Assembly: GCF_014644455.1 (NCBI RefSeq)
Contig: NZ_BMKS01000012.1
Span: 1 to 64,000, forward strand
Source of the DNA: Caldovatus sediminis
Lineage (GTDB): Bacteria > Pseudomonadota > Alphaproteobacteria > Acetobacterales > Acetobacteraceae
Direction: 5' to 3'
DNA length: 64,000 nucleotides
How positions within the stretch are numbered: the stretch's first letter is position 1; each line of letters opens with the position of its first letter. Below are positions 7,455 to 17,753 of the stretch, in pieces. The position numbers were made by a program, and so were the translations under genes. The notes beneath the pieces are model-generated. The model was not told the DNA's origin. It was given only the letters and a program-made list of their open reading frames with translations, and searched no databases.

Positions 7455-7781
7455 TCAGAAGCGGAAGTAGAACCCCACGCTCGGCGCCGGGGCGATGATC
7501 GCCGGCGGCGGCGCGTAGTAGACCGGTGGCGGCGCATAATAGACCCGCGGTGGGGGCGCGTAGTAGACCGGTGGCGGCGCATAGTAGACTCGCGGCGGCG
7601 GGTAGTAGACCCGCGGCGGCGCGTAGTAGACTCGCGGCGGCGGGGGCGGCACATAGTGGCGGTGCCCCCAGCCGCCGCCCCAATGCCGGCCGTCCCGGCC
7701 GGCGGAGGCGTCGCCCGGAAGGGCCGTCACGCCGAGCAGCACTGCGGCGGTGCCCAGCAAGGCGGAGCGAAGCAGGCGCAT
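7455..7781 (-). CDS. Secreted YYAPPP-repeat protein
   Basis: This 108-residue protein has a clear signal peptide (hydrophobic core to about residue 21, cleavage near ASA) followed by a His/Gly segment. Residues 50-93 then consist almost entirely of VYYAPPP/RVYYAPPP units, and the protein ends with SVGFYFRF. The final alternating aromatic residue F at the C-terminus resembles outer-membrane insertion signals. The repeat is too short to assign a fold. The ATG at 7781 is preceded by GAGGAG. Related Tyr/Pro-repeat proteins are common in acetic acid bacteria and their relatives, without known function. Confidence 0.7.
   Translation of the reverse strand: MRLLRSALLGTAAVLLGVTALPGDASAGRDGRHWGGGWGHRHYVPPPPPRVYYAPPRVYYPPPRVYYAPPPVYYAPPPRVYYAPPPVYYAPPPAIIAPAPSVGFYFRF
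7503..7634 (-). repeat. In-frame tandem repeat of 21-24 bp (VYYAPPP units)
   Basis: Six diverged copies of a 7-8 codon unit encode R/PVYYAPPP. The near-identical DNA copies make this a likely site of slippage and length variation. Confidence 0.8.
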
Positions 7782-7904
7782 GGCGGGAACTCCTCGAGCG
7801 ATTCGACGTCCTTGCGCGTCCGAGGGGAAGCTAGGGGTCGGTTGAGGCGAAAACAGGGCGCCGGGCGGTGCGCCGCCAAGGCGGTCCATGCGGGTGGCCG
7901 GCCC

Positions 7905-8738
7905 TCAGGCGCCGCGGCGGCGGGGCGGGCCGGCGCCCGGCCCCGGTTGCGGCGCGTCCACGGGTCGGCCCCAGAAGCGGTCCCTGCCTGCCCGGGGCCC
8001 CGGGCCGCTCTCCTGCGCGCGGAACGCCGGAGGATGCCCGCCGCCGAACCGCGGTCCCGGTGCCGCGGCCGCCGGCCGGGGCGTGAATGCGGGAACTGGA
8101 CCGCCAGGGGCGGCGCCGGCCGCGGGGGGCGGCGGGCGGTGCCGGAAGGCCGCCGGCGGGGGCCCTTCCGCATAGGGGACAGGCCCGCGCATCGCACCTT
8201 CGTGGCGCCGCCACGCGGCGGACGGATGGCGCTCGAACCCGCCCGGGAAACCCCCCCGATGGAAGGCCGGCCCGTGCACGGGGGCGCCAGCTCCCGGCAT
8301 GGACGGCCGGCGATGAGGGACGACGAAGGCGGGTGCCGGCCGCGGCGCGGCCCACGCGATGGGGGGCGGCCCGCGCCACGCGCCATGCCCTCTGCCGACG
8401 ACGACCGGCGCCGGCCGCGGCCAGGGGGCCACGGCATATCCGCCGCCCGCGTGATAGCCCCCGCCGGCGTAGTAACCGCCGGGGTAGTGTCCGCCCTCCG
8501 TCTGGTAGGCGCTGCCGAGCGAATAGCCGCCCCTATAGGGGTACGAACCGGCGGCGACGGGAGGGCCGGCGACCGCCACGCCGCCCCCGAGCATGCCAGG
8601 CCCGTAGCCGTAGTCGGGACCATAGGCGGCCCCCTCGTACTGGGCGCAGCCGCCGAAGCCGAGCAGTGACGCTGCGGCGAGGGCGGCGACCCGGAGACGC
8701 CGCGGCTGGCGGCGCTGGACGCGGCAGGCGGTGGACAT
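7905..8738 (-). CDS. Gly/Pro/Tyr-rich lipoprotein, unknown function
   Basis: This 277-residue predicted lipoprotein has a positively charged N-terminus (several Arg), a hydrophobic stretch of Ala and Leu, and a lipobox-like LGFGGC with the cysteine at residue 31. The rest is low-complexity: a GGY/YPG-rich region (about 40-105) followed by a Pro/Ala/Arg/His-rich region. No domain is recognised. The ATG has AAGGAG upstream. It lies directly downstream of purB (60 bases) on the same strand, so it may be read through from purB, although the functions look unrelated. Confidence 0.65.
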   Translation of the reverse strand: MSTACRVQRRQPRRLRVAALAAASLLGFGGCAQYEGAAYGPDYGYGPGMLGGGVAVAGPPVAAGSYPYRGGYSLGSAYQTEGGHYPGGYYAGGGYHAGGGYAVAPWPRPAPVVVGRGHGAWRGPPPIAWAAPRPAPAFVVPHRRPSMPGAGAPVHGPAFHRGGFPGGFERHPSAAWRRHEGAMRGPVPYAEGPPPAAFRHRPPPPAAGAAPGGPVPAFTPRPAAAAPGPRFGGGHPPAFRAQESGPGPRAGRDRFWGRPVDAPQPGPGAGPPRRRGA

Positions 8739-8798
8739 GGGGGGCTCCTTCTCCGCGCCTCGACGATGGCCCGGCCCTGCGGCGGGAGAAGGGAGGAA

Positions 8799-10154
<1,356 letters not shown>

Positions 10155-10264
10155 GGCGGACGGGCTCCGGCGCATCGGGCTGGGCCCGGGGTGTGGCGCG
10201 GGAGGCGCGGCCTTGGCAAGGGCGCCCTGCCCGAGGCAGGGAGGCGGGCCGCCGAGGTGGGGGG

Positions 10265-10293
10265 TTGCGGAACCAGGGCAATAAATCTATTCG
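10265..10293 (+). promoter_or_regulatory. Possible promoter of the TerC-like gene
   Basis: TTGCGG (10265-10270) and TATTCG (10288-10293) are 17 bases apart in the most AT-rich stretch of this intergenic region. The -10 match is only three of six bases. Confidence 0.3.
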
Positions 10294-10391
10294 CGCTCCG
10301 CTCGACCTACACCCGTCCGCCAGCCCTCCCGATGCCGGGGCAGGGCCGTCCAGCGGATGCGGGCGGCGGGCGCATCCAGGATCATCGCCCG

Positions 10392-11339
10392 ATGGATTGG
10401 CTCGTTCCGCTCGTTCAGGTCCTCTTCATCGACATCGTCCTGGCCGGCGACAACGCCATCGTCGTGGGCATGGCGGCCGCGGGCCTGCCGCCCGATCAGC
10501 GGCGCCAGGCGATCATCTGGGGCATCGCCGCGGCGACCGTGATGCGCATCGCCTTCGCCGCGGTCACCGTGCAGTTGCTGGCGATCGTCGGCCTGACCCT
10601 GGCGGGCGGCCTCCTGCTGCTCTGGGTCTGCTGGAAGATGTTCCGCGAGCTGCGCGAGCCGCACGGCCACGCGCCGGCGGAGGGATCCGAGCTCGCGGCG
10701 GCGGCGGTCTCCGGCGCGCCGCGCAAGACCCTGCGCCAGGCGATCGTGCAGATCCTGGTCGCCGACGTCTCGATGAGCCTCGACAACGTGCTGGCGGTGG
10801 CCGGTGCGGCCAAGGACCATCTCTGGGTGCTGGTCGTCGGCCTCGCGATCTCGGTGGTGCTGATGGGCGTCGCCGCGACGCTGATCGCGCGCGTGCTCGA
10901 CCGCCACCGCTGGATCGCCTGGATCGGCCTGCTGGTCATCCTCTACGTCGCGCTCAAGATGATCTGGGAAGGCACCGAGCAGGTCGTGGACCAGGTGCCG
11001 GGCGCCTACGGCTTCCTGCTCCTGCCGCTCGGCTACCTCGCCTTGCCGGGGGTGTTCCCGCCCTGGCTCTGGGCCCTGGCGACCATCGGACAGGTCATCG
11101 TGCTGGCGGCCCTGGCGACCGTCGTCGTCGACCTCACGCGCGGCCTGCTCGCCCGCCCCGAGGTTGCCGAGGAAGGCCACGCGGCGACCGCGGCCGAGGG
11201 GCCGGCCGGTACCCCGGCGGCCGGCCTGGCGGCCGCCCCGGCCGGGCAGATCGGGCAGGCAAGCGAGGCGCCGGGCCTCCCCCGCGGCGACATTCTCGCC
11301 GGCGCGCCCCACGAGAAGGCGCGCGCCGCGACCGGCTGA
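10392..11339 (+). CDS. TerC/YjbE-family integral membrane protein
   Basis: This 315-residue inner-membrane protein has about seven hydrophobic helices and the two hallmark acidic motifs of the TerC family: LAGDNAIVVG in the first helix and MSLDNVLAV in the second half. In this family the paired Asp-Asn motifs are thought to bind a metal; YjbE/YkoY/TerC proteins export Mn2+ to metalate secreted proteins or give tellurite resistance. The C-terminal 65 residues are a low-complexity Ala/Gly/Pro tail. The ATG has AGGA about 10 bases upstream. I saw no Mn riboswitch in the leader. Confidence 0.85.
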   Translation: MDWLVPLVQVLFIDIVLAGDNAIVVGMAAAGLPPDQRRQAIIWGIAAATVMRIAFAAVTVQLLAIVGLTLAGGLLLLWVCWKMFRELREPHGHAPAEGSELAAAAVSGAPRKTLRQAIVQILVADVSMSLDNVLAVAGAAKDHLWVLVVGLAISVVLMGVAATLIARVLDRHRWIAWIGLLVILYVALKMIWEGTEQVVDQVPGAYGFLLLPLGYLALPGVFPPWLWALATIGQVIVLAALATVVVDLTRGLLARPEVAEEGHAATAAEGPAGTPAAGLAAAPAGQIGQASEAPGLPRGDILAGAPHEKARAATG

Positions 11340-11640
11340 CCGTCCGGGCTTCCTGGCCCGTGCCGCCCGGCGCGGGAGGAATCCGCGCGCGCTACGGCGT
11401 GCAGGCCTCGCGTCCAGCCTGATCGCCGGCGGCGCCGCGCGGTCCGGGCCGGCGAGGACTTGGCGGCGCTGCCACGGAATCGCCCCCGGGGCGAGGCAGT
11501 TGTCCATTCGGTTCGGAAACACGGGGAGGCATCGCGATGGATCCGTTCTCGCCCTTGCGCACGCGACCCGGCAGGGGCCGGGGCGCTGACCCGTCACCCA
11601 TGGCGCCGGCGACGAGCGTCGCCGGGCGGCGGCCGGGCGG
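11340..11640. other. Intergenic region, nothing recognised
   Basis: No coding region, promoter-like pair or tRNA was seen in these 301 bases. They contain only short GC-rich self-complementary stretches. Confidence 0.4.
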
Positions 11641-12276
11641 GTGCCCCGGATGATGTCGCGGCCCGGCATCTCGTGGCGCGGGAGGCTGTCGTGGCTGCCG
11701 CCGCTCGCGCTGCTCGCCGCGTCGGGCTGCGCCGAGTTCGCCGGCCCGGGGCCGTCCGCCGCGCCGCCGAGTTCCGCCGAGATCGCGGACCGCCTGCCGG
11801 CCGAGGCCGCCGGCTTCCTACGCGGCGCCACCACCGAGCACGAGCGGGACCGGCCGGGTTTCGGCACCGGCGTCGAGTACGCCACGCGCGACCGCACGGC
11901 GGCGGCGAGCGTCCAGATCTACGATCGCGGCGTGCCACACGTCCCCGACGTCCCGACCGCGCCGGAGATCGAGGCGGAGCTCGACCGGTCCGTGGCCGAG
12001 ACGCTGGAGGCCGTGCGCAACCGTCCCGGGCGGCGCCTCGCCGAGCGGGAACGGGCGAACGCCGACTTGCCGGAGGATGCCGGCCCCGGGCTGCGCTGCG
12101 CCCTGCTGCACGGCAGCTATGGGCGGCTGGCGGTCCGCGAGCGGATCTGCGTCGGTGGCGCGGGCGGCAAGTTCCTCAAGGTGCAGGTGACGACCGCCGA
12201 GCGGACGGCGCCGGCGACCGACACCACCGACTTCCTCGCCGCCATCGCGCGCGCGGCGCGCGGCCGGGCGCGGTGA
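11641..12276 (+). CDS. Predicted lipoprotein, unknown function
   Basis: This 211-residue protein has an N-terminal signal sequence and the lipobox LAASGC (Cys30), so it is probably anchored to a membrane on the periplasmic side. The mature part is a single soluble domain with two cysteines near residues 156 and 173 that could form a disulfide. No family is recognised. The GTG at 11641 and ATGs at 11650 and 11653 are all possible starts; none has a strong Shine-Dalgarno sequence. It is followed after 128 bases by the OsmC gene on the same strand. Confidence 0.65.
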   Translation: MPRMMSRPGISWRGRLSWLPPLALLAASGCAEFAGPGPSAAPPSSAEIADRLPAEAAGFLRGATTEHERDRPGFGTGVEYATRDRTAAASVQIYDRGVPHVPDVPTAPEIEAELDRSVAETLEAVRNRPGRRLAERERANADLPEDAGPGLRCALLHGSYGRLAVRERICVGGAGGKFLKVQVTTAERTAPATDTTDFLAAIARAARGRAR

Positions 12277-12404
12277 GGCCGCGTCCGGGGAGCGGTTGAC
12301 CGTCCTCTCGCGCGCGCAGCGCGGACGGGCGCCGGCTTTCGGTTGAACGCCGGCCGAGCGGGCGCGTTGGCGCTGCCGGGTCCGGACGCGGGAGGAGACG
12401 CACC

Positions 12405-12845
12405 ATGGCCACCACCATCCGGCGCAGCGCCTCGGCCACCTGGCAGGGCGGCGGGAAGGACGGGCAGGGCGCGCTGACGACGCAGAGCGGCACGCTGCGC
12501 GACACCCCCTATTCCGCCGTCGCGCGCTTCGGCGAGGGGCGGGGCACCAACCCGGAGGAACTGATCGCCGCGGCGCATGCCGGCTGCTTCACCATGGCGC
12601 TCGCCTTCAGGCTCTCGGGCGCCGGGCACGTGCCGGAAAGCCTGCGCACCGAGGCGCGCGTGACGATGGAGCAGGAAGCGGCCGGCGGCGGCTGGCGCAT
12701 CGCCGCGGTGGTGCTGAGCCTGCGCGCGAGGGCCCCGGGCGTCCCGGAGGACGACTTCCGGCGCCTCGCGGAGGGGGCGAAGGCGACCTGCCCGGTCTCG
12801 CGCCTGCTGAACGCCGCAATCAGCCTCGAGGCGACGTTGGAGTAG
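12405..12845 (+). CDS. osmC: OsmC-type peroxidase
   Basis: This is a 146-residue thiol peroxidase that reduces organic hydroperoxides. The two redox cysteines are in place: Cys61 in AAAHAGCFTMAL and Cys129 in KATCPVSRLL. The GTNPEELIAAAHAGCF motif defines the OsmC branch, as opposed to Ohr, which has a different pattern around the first cysteine. The N-terminus (IRRSASATWQGGGKDG) fits E. coli OsmC. The ATG is preceded by GGGAGGAG. OsmC uses lipoyl- or thiol-based electron donors in the cytosol and responds to osmotic and peroxide stress. Confidence 0.93.
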   Translation: MATTIRRSASATWQGGGKDGQGALTTQSGTLRDTPYSAVARFGEGRGTNPEELIAAAHAGCFTMALAFRLSGAGHVPESLRTEARVTMEQEAAGGGWRIAAVVLSLRARAPGVPEDDFRRLAEGAKATCPVSRLLNAAISLEATLE

Positions 12846-13074
12846 GCCAGGTTTCCGCCGGCCCCCGACGCGAGGGGACAGCGCGAACCGCCGGGCCGCG
12901 ACCGCACGGGGATGGCGGCCCGGAGCATGCCGGGGCGGCGTGCCCCGGCGCAGCGCGGCTGCCTCGGCGTCGTTGGCCGGCATGCCCGCGGCGGGGTTCC
13001 CGGCGGCGAGCCGGCCCTTGCGCGCCCGGGGCGGGACGGCGCAGGCTGGGCCGACGCGAGCCGGGGAGGGCGCG

Positions 13075-14523
13075 ATGGCACCGGACACCCTGATCCGCAA
13101 CGCCGACTGGGCCGTGGTCTGGGACGCCGCCGCCAAGCGCCACGCCTACGCGCGCGGCGTGGACATCACGCTGGCGGGCGGCCGCATCGCGGCGATCGCG
13201 AAGCACGACCCCGCGGCGCCGCCCCCCGCCGGCACGGAGGTGGTGGACGGGCGCAACGCCCTCGTCATGCCGGGCCTGGTCAACGTCCACACCCACCCGA
13301 CGACCGAGCCCGCCTATCGCGGCGTGCGCGAGGACCACGGCGTGCCGGAGCAGGCGATGACCGGCCTGTTCGAGCGCATGCAGGCCTTCCGCCTCGACCC
13401 CGAGGGCCAGCGCGCCGCGATGCGCCTCGCCTATGCCGAGCTGATGTCGGCCGGCGTGACCAGCGTCGTGGACCTCACCAGCCCCTTCGAGGGCTGGATG
13501 GACATCATGCGCGAGAGCGGCCTGCGCGTCTGGGTCGGGCCCGGCTACGCCAGCGCGCGCTGGGGCATGGCCGCGCCGCAGACCGTCACCTGGCACTGGG
13601 ACGAGGCCGCCGGCCGCAGCGGCTTCCAGCGCGCCCAGGCGATCATGGACGAGGCCGAGCGCGACCCTTCCGGCCGCCTCAGCGGCATCGTCTTCCCGGC
13701 GCAGATTGATACCGTGGAGGAGGGGCTGTTCCGCGACTCCATCGCGCTCGCGCAGGACACCGGCCGGCCCTTCACCACCCACATCGCCCAGGCGGTGGTC
13801 GAGGTGCGCGAGATCCTCCGCCGCCACGGCATCACCCCGATCCAGTACGCGGCGCGGCTCGGCCTGCTGACGCCGCGCACGATCCTCGGGCATGCGATCT
13901 TCGTGGACGAGCATCCCTCGGTCGGCTGGCACACGGCGCGCGACGTGGCGCTGATGGCCGAGCACGGCGTCGCGGTGGCGCACTGCCCGAGCCCCTTCGC
14001 GCGCTACGGCGAGCACATGAAGCACTTCGGCCGCTACGCCGCGCGCGGGGTGCGGATGGCGATGGGCACGGACTGCGCGCCGCACAACCTGATCGAGGAG
14101 ATGCGCCTCGCCCTCCTGCTGGCGCGCAACGCGGCGCGCGACCTCGCGGCGGCGGACACCGCGGCGGTGTTCCATGCGGCCACGGCGGGCGGGGCGGACG
14201 CGCTGGGCCGGCCCGACCTCGGGCGGCTGGCGGTGGGGGCGAAGGCGGACGTGGTGGTGGTGGACCTCGGCCACCCGCTGATGGCGCCGCCGCGCGACCC
14301 GCTGCGGGCGCTGGTCTTCCACGCGGCGGACCGGGCGGTGCGGCGGGTGTACGTGGACGGCCGGCTGGTCCATGCGGACGGCCGGCCGGTGCACCTCGAC
14401 CTGCGCGAGGCGGCCGGGGTCCTCGCGGAGTCGCAGGCGCGGATGCTGCGCGATGCGGCGCGGCGCGACTACCGCGGGCGCGACGGCGACGCGATCGCGC
14501 CGCTGTCGCTGCCCTTCGCCTGA
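13075..14523 (+). CDS. Amidohydrolase (TrzN/AtzA/8-oxoguanine deaminase-like)
   Basis: This is a 482-residue metal-dependent hydrolase of the cytosine deaminase-like amidohydrolase superfamily. Metal ligands are visible: HTH at residues 72-74, the histidine in TTHIAQ, the histidine in LGHAIFVDEH and the aspartate in GTDCAPHN. An N-terminal beta-sandwich strand (TLIRNADWAVVWD) precedes the barrel and the C-terminal GAKADVVVVDL returns to it, as in deaminases acting on ring amines. The substrate cannot be read from the sequence; s-triazine, guanine or related heterocycle deaminases and dehalogenases share this pattern. The ATG has GGGGAGGG four bases upstream. Confidence 0.85.
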   Translation: MAPDTLIRNADWAVVWDAAAKRHAYARGVDITLAGGRIAAIAKHDPAAPPPAGTEVVDGRNALVMPGLVNVHTHPTTEPAYRGVREDHGVPEQAMTGLFERMQAFRLDPEGQRAAMRLAYAELMSAGVTSVVDLTSPFEGWMDIMRESGLRVWVGPGYASARWGMAAPQTVTWHWDEAAGRSGFQRAQAIMDEAERDPSGRLSGIVFPAQIDTVEEGLFRDSIALAQDTGRPFTTHIAQAVVEVREILRRHGITPIQYAARLGLLTPRTILGHAIFVDEHPSVGWHTARDVALMAEHGVAVAHCPSPFARYGEHMKHFGRYAARGVRMAMGTDCAPHNLIEEMRLALLLARNAARDLAAADTAAVFHAATAGGADALGRPDLGRLAVGAKADVVVVDLGHPLMAPPRDPLRALVFHAADRAVRRVYVDGRLVHADGRPVHLDLREAAGVLAESQARMLRDAARRDYRGRDGDAIAPLSLPFA

Positions 14524-14538
14524 ACAGGGGCCGGCCTG

Positions 14539-15687
14539 CTATCCCACCGCCGCCTTCAGCGCCCGCACCAGCTCCAGCGGGTCGTCGTGCAGCGCGGCGA
14601 CCCCGGCCGCGCGCAGCGTGGCGCGCGCCTCCTCCAGCGAATAGCCAGCGAGCGAGGCGTGCGCGGCGGCGAAGCCGACGAACAGCGGCTTCGGCGGCGG
14701 ACTCTCGCGGAGGGCCTTCGCCAGGGCCTCGACCCGCCCCCTGAGCGGGCGCGAGGCGATCGTCGTGTAGAACAGCGCCGCCTTCACCTCCGGCCGCCGC
14801 GCGATCTCGAAGGCGAGGGCGAGCCGCTCCGGCATGGTCTCGTCCGGCCCGCCCTGGGCGTTGTCCATGAAGCACGCGGCGGGCAGCCCGTGGTCGCCGA
14901 GCAGGTCGAGCATCAGCATGCCGAGACCCGCCCCGGCGGTGACCATCGCCACCGTGCCGCCCGGCAGCTCGACCAGGTGGAAGCCGCGCTCGCGCGCCCG
15001 GCGCTCGAGCGGCGTCATCGCGGCGGCGGCGAGCGCGGCGGAGAGCGGCGTCTCCTCCGCCGCCGGCGCGTGGCGGGACGCCGCCGCGTCGTCGCGCACC
15101 AGCTTGGCGTCGCAGGCGACCAGCCGCCCGTCCGCGAGCTGCGCGAGCGGATTGATCTCCAGCAGCTCCAGATCCTCCGCCACCAGCACCCGCGCCAGCC
15201 GGACCGCGAGCCGCGCGAGGCGCGTCGCGACGTCCGAGGCAAAGGCATCGTTCTTGCGCAGCGCCGCGAACACCCCCGCCGCGGCGCCCGGCGCCTCGGG
15301 GTCGAGGTGGTGGCGGATCGGCGGCGCGCCGGATTCGACCTCCACGCCGCCTTCCGCGGAGGCCAGCAGCTCGATCGCCTGGGCGGTGCCGTCCACGCGC
15401 AGCGCCAGGTAGAGCTCCCGCGCGACCGGCACCGCCTCCTCGAGCAGCAGCGGCGCGGCCGGATCGTTCAGCGCGGCGCGGATCGCCTCGGCCGCGCCCG
15501 GCTCCGCGGCCCGGCGCACCAGGCCGCGCTTGCCGCGGCCGCCCTCCGCCACCTGCGCCTTGAGGAAGGCGTCCTCCGCCGGGAAACCTTCCGGCACCGG
15601 CTCGCCCGGCCGCAGCAGGATGCCGCGGGGGACCGGAATGCCGTGGCGGCGGAGCAGCGACTTGCCCTCCTGCTCGATGAGACGCAC
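14539..15687 (-). CDS. Succinyl-CoA synthetase beta-like ATP-grasp subunit (paralogue)
   Basis: This 382-residue ATP-grasp protein resembles SucC and malate-CoA ligase beta subunits. It opens RLIEQEGKSLLRRHGIPVPR, like the SucC N-terminus. It has the metal-binding LEINPLA segment and the glycine-rich AGAGLGMLMLDLL that contacts CoA and the phosphohistidine. The GTG at 15687, preceded by GGAGGG, gives the family-like N-terminus; an upstream TTG extension is rejected. Its partner alpha subunit lies head-to-head with only 13 bases between start codons, unlike the usual co-directional sucCD. The substrate (succinate, malate or another acid) is not determined by sequence. It may be a second, non-TCA copy. 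Confidence 0.8.
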   Translation of the reverse strand: MRLIEQEGKSLLRRHGIPVPRGILLRPGEPVPEGFPAEDAFLKAQVAEGGRGKRGLVRRAAEPGAAEAIRAALNDPAAPLLLEEAVPVARELYLALRVDGTAQAIELLASAEGGVEVESGAPPIRHHLDPEAPGAAAGVFAALRKNDAFASDVATRLARLAVRLARVLVAEDLELLEINPLAQLADGRLVACDAKLVRDDAAASRHAPAAEETPLSAALAAAAMTPLERRARERGFHLVELPGGTVAMVTAGAGLGMLMLDLLGDHGLPAACFMDNAQGGPDETMPERLALAFEIARRPEVKAALFYTTIASRPLRGRVEALAKALRESPPPKPLFVGFAAAHASLAGYSLEEARATLRAAGVAALHDDPLELVRALKAAVG

Positions 15688-15700
15688 CTTGCCCTCCGTG

Positions 15701-16570
15701 ATGATGATCGCACCCTTCCTCGACAGCTTCCCGCGCCGCGTCGTGGTGTTCAACCCGGCCGGGCGCTACGCCGCCGCCCAGGTCGCCGCGATGCGCGAGG
15801 CGGGGACGAACCTCGTCGCCGGCATCCAGCTCGGCCGCGGGGGCGGCGACGCCGCCGGCCTGCCGCTCTACGACGACCTGCTCTCCCTGCCGGAGCCGGC
15901 CGACGCCGCCGTCCTCTACACGCCGCCCGAGGGGCTGCTCGACGCGGTGCGCGAATGCGCCGCGGCCGAGATCCCGACCATCGTCGCGGCGGCCGAGTAC
16001 ACGCCGCTGCACGACGGGCTGCGCGCCGCGCAGGCCGCGCGCGCGGCCGGGTGCTGGATGGTAGGCCCGAACACGCTCGGCCTCTGCGTGCCGGGGGAGG
16101 GGCTGCTCGGCTCGATCGCGCCGAGCTTCTGCATGCCGGGGCGTGTCGCGCTCCTCTGCCGCAGCGGCACGCTGACCCTTACCCTCTCGCGCATCCTGAC
16201 GCGCGCCGGGATCGGGCAGCGGGTCGCGATCAACATCGGCGGCGATGCGGTCGTCGGGCGCAATCCCCACGAATACCTGGCCGCCCTCGCAGCGGACGAG
16301 CGCACCGCGGCGATCCTCTATGTCGGCGAGCTCGGCGGCGACAAGGAATACGCGCTGGCCGAGGCGGTCCCGGAATGCGGCAAGCCGGTGGTCGCCATGA
16401 TCGTCGGCCGCCACGCGCCGCCGGAGCGCCGCATGGGCCATGCCGGCGCGTTGGCCGGCGCGGCGCGGGAGGGGGCAGAGGCGAAGCTCGCCGCCCTCGC
16501 CGCCGCCGGCGCCCACGTCGCGCGCGATCCGGAGGAGGCGGTCGCGCGCCTGCGCGCGCTCGGCCTGTAG
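15701..16570 (+). CDS. Succinyl-CoA synthetase alpha-like CoA-binding subunit (paralogue)
   Basis: This 289-residue protein is the alpha-type partner of the divergent ATP-grasp subunit. It has an N-terminal CoA-binding Rossmann domain (RRVVVFNPAGRYAAAQ) and a ligase domain with the VGPNTLGLCVPGE and CRSGTLTLTL motifs. The phosphohistidine motif RRMGHAGAL sits near residue 250, where the catalytic histidine is phosphorylated. Length matches SucD. Either ATG (15701 or 15704) may be used; no Shine-Dalgarno sequence is evident, so translation may be leaderless. Many positions conserved in true SucD are changed, supporting a paralogue with another acid substrate. Confidence 0.8.
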   Translation: MMIAPFLDSFPRRVVVFNPAGRYAAAQVAAMREAGTNLVAGIQLGRGGGDAAGLPLYDDLLSLPEPADAAVLYTPPEGLLDAVRECAAAEIPTIVAAAEYTPLHDGLRAAQAARAAGCWMVGPNTLGLCVPGEGLLGSIAPSFCMPGRVALLCRSGTLTLTLSRILTRAGIGQRVAINIGGDAVVGRNPHEYLAALAADERTAAILYVGELGGDKEYALAEAVPECGKPVVAMIVGRHAPPERRMGHAGALAGAAREGAEAKLAALAAAGAHVARDPEEAVARLRALGL

Positions 16571-16583
16571 CGCGGATCGCGGA

Positions 16584-16600
16584 CCGCCGGAAACGGCCGG
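16584..16600. terminator. Hairpin between convergent genes
   Basis: CCGCCG and CGGCCGG pair around a GAAA loop with one bulged C. The hairpin lies between the converging alpha-subunit and Bug receptor genes. No T-run is present. Confidence 0.3.
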
Positions 16601-16684
16601 ACGCGCGAACCGGCGGGCAGCGGGCGGGGGCGGTCGCGGCGAGGGCAGCCGGGCGGGGACGCCCCTGGCCGGGCCGCGGCGGGC

Positions 16685-17701
16685 CTATTCGAGGCGCAGC
16701 CCCGTGGCCGCCGACAATTCGCGCCACTGCGGCAGCTCCTGCCGGATCCGCGCCGCCAGCGGCTCCGGCCCGTCGAGCAGCAGCCGGCCGCCCGAGGCGG
16801 CGTAGCGCTGCGCGAGGGGCGTGTCCGGGGCGCGGACCGGGCCGAGCTCCGAGACGATCCTTTGCACCGCCTCCGCGGCCAGCGCGCGCGGGCCGAACAT
16901 CGCATACCAGATGGTGATCGCGAAGCCGGGCACGCGCTCGGCCAGGCTCGGCACGTCGGGCAGGACCGGGACGCGCTCGGCGGTGGAGGTGGCGATGGCG
17001 CGCAGCCGGCCCTCGCGGATATGCGGCATCGCCTCCAGCGTGCCGACCACCACCAGGTCGGTGTCGCCGGCGAACGCCGCCATCGCCGACTGCGCCGCGC
17101 CGCGATAGGGCACGTGCAGCAGGTCCACGCCCGCGCGATGGCAGAACAGGGCGCCGACGAGATGCGTCGTCGAGCCGACGCCGGCCGAGGCGTAGCTGAT
17201 CCGTCCGGGCTCCGCCCGCGCCCGGCGCAGCAGGTCGTCCAGGTCGCGGATGCCCGACTCGGCGCGGGTCGCGAAGACCAGCGGCAGTTCCGAGATCAGG
17301 GTGATCGGCGTGAGGTCTGCCACCGGGTCGTAGCCCGCGTTCTGCGCCAGGGCCGGAGCGATGACGACGGCGCCGGTGGTGGAGAGCAGCAGATGCGGGT
17401 CGTTCGCCTGCACCACGGCCTTGGTGCCGATCGTGCCGCCGGCGCCCGGACGGGCCTCGACGATCACGCTCTGGCCGAGGCGCTGGCTCAGGCGTTCGGC
17501 GATGACGCGGGTCGGCACCTCGACCGGGCCGCCGGGCGCGAAGGGGACGATGATGCGCAGCGTGCGCGAGGGCCACTCGGCGGCCTGCGCCTCGGCGCCG
17601 CGCGCGGCCGCGAGCGTCGCGACGAGGGCAGCGGCGCCGGACGCGAGCGGGCGCCGGCGGATCGGCGATGTGGCAGGGGAGCAACGGTTCGCGGCATCCA
17701 T
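16685..17701 (-). CDS. Bug-family tripartite tricarboxylate transporter receptor
   Basis: This is a 338-residue periplasmic solute-binding protein of the Bug (Bordetella uptake gene) family. An Arg-rich N-terminus and Ala-rich signal peptide (cleavage near AEAQA) lead into WPSRTLRIIVPFAPGGPVEVP, the family's opening. GAGGTIGTKAVVQA (about residue 91) is the conserved ligand loop and YRGAAQSAMAAFAGDTDL the second. Bug proteins bind carboxylates for TctAB-type permeases, but no tctA or tctB lies nearby, as is usual for orphan Bug genes. The ATG at 17701 is 11 bases from AAGGAGG. It is divergent from the crotonase genes. Confidence 0.9.
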   Translation of the reverse strand: MDAANRCSPATSPIRRRPLASGAAALVATLAAARGAEAQAAEWPSRTLRIIVPFAPGGPVEVPTRVIAERLSQRLGQSVIVEARPGAGGTIGTKAVVQANDPHLLLSTTGAVVIAPALAQNAGYDPVADLTPITLISELPLVFATRAESGIRDLDDLLRRARAEPGRISYASAGVGSTTHLVGALFCHRAGVDLLHVPYRGAAQSAMAAFAGDTDLVVVGTLEAMPHIREGRLRAIATSTAERVPVLPDVPSLAERVPGFAITIWYAMFGPRALAAEAVQRIVSELGPVRAPDTPLAQRYAASGGRLLLDGPEPLAARIRQELPQWRELSAATGLRLE

Positions 17702-17753
17702 CGGCGGCGCATCCTCCTTGTCGGTGCCGCCGCGCGGCGGCGGGCGGCCCGCG

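Noticed and set aside
7503-7634. Possible CRISPR-like or other DNA repeat array
   Set aside because: The repeats are 21-24 bp, have no spacers and keep one reading frame encoding VYYAPPP units, so they are protein-coding tandem repeats.
15704-15753. Longer beta-subunit start at TTG 15753
   Set aside because: It would overlap the start of the divergent alpha-subunit gene and adds residues absent from the family. The GTG at 15687 has a GGAGGG site and the conserved RLIEQEGKSLL opening.
13832-16516. 894-residue leftward ORF
   Set aside because: It is an alternative frame across the amidohydrolase and the acyl-CoA synthetase subunits, both of which have clear motifs in other frames.
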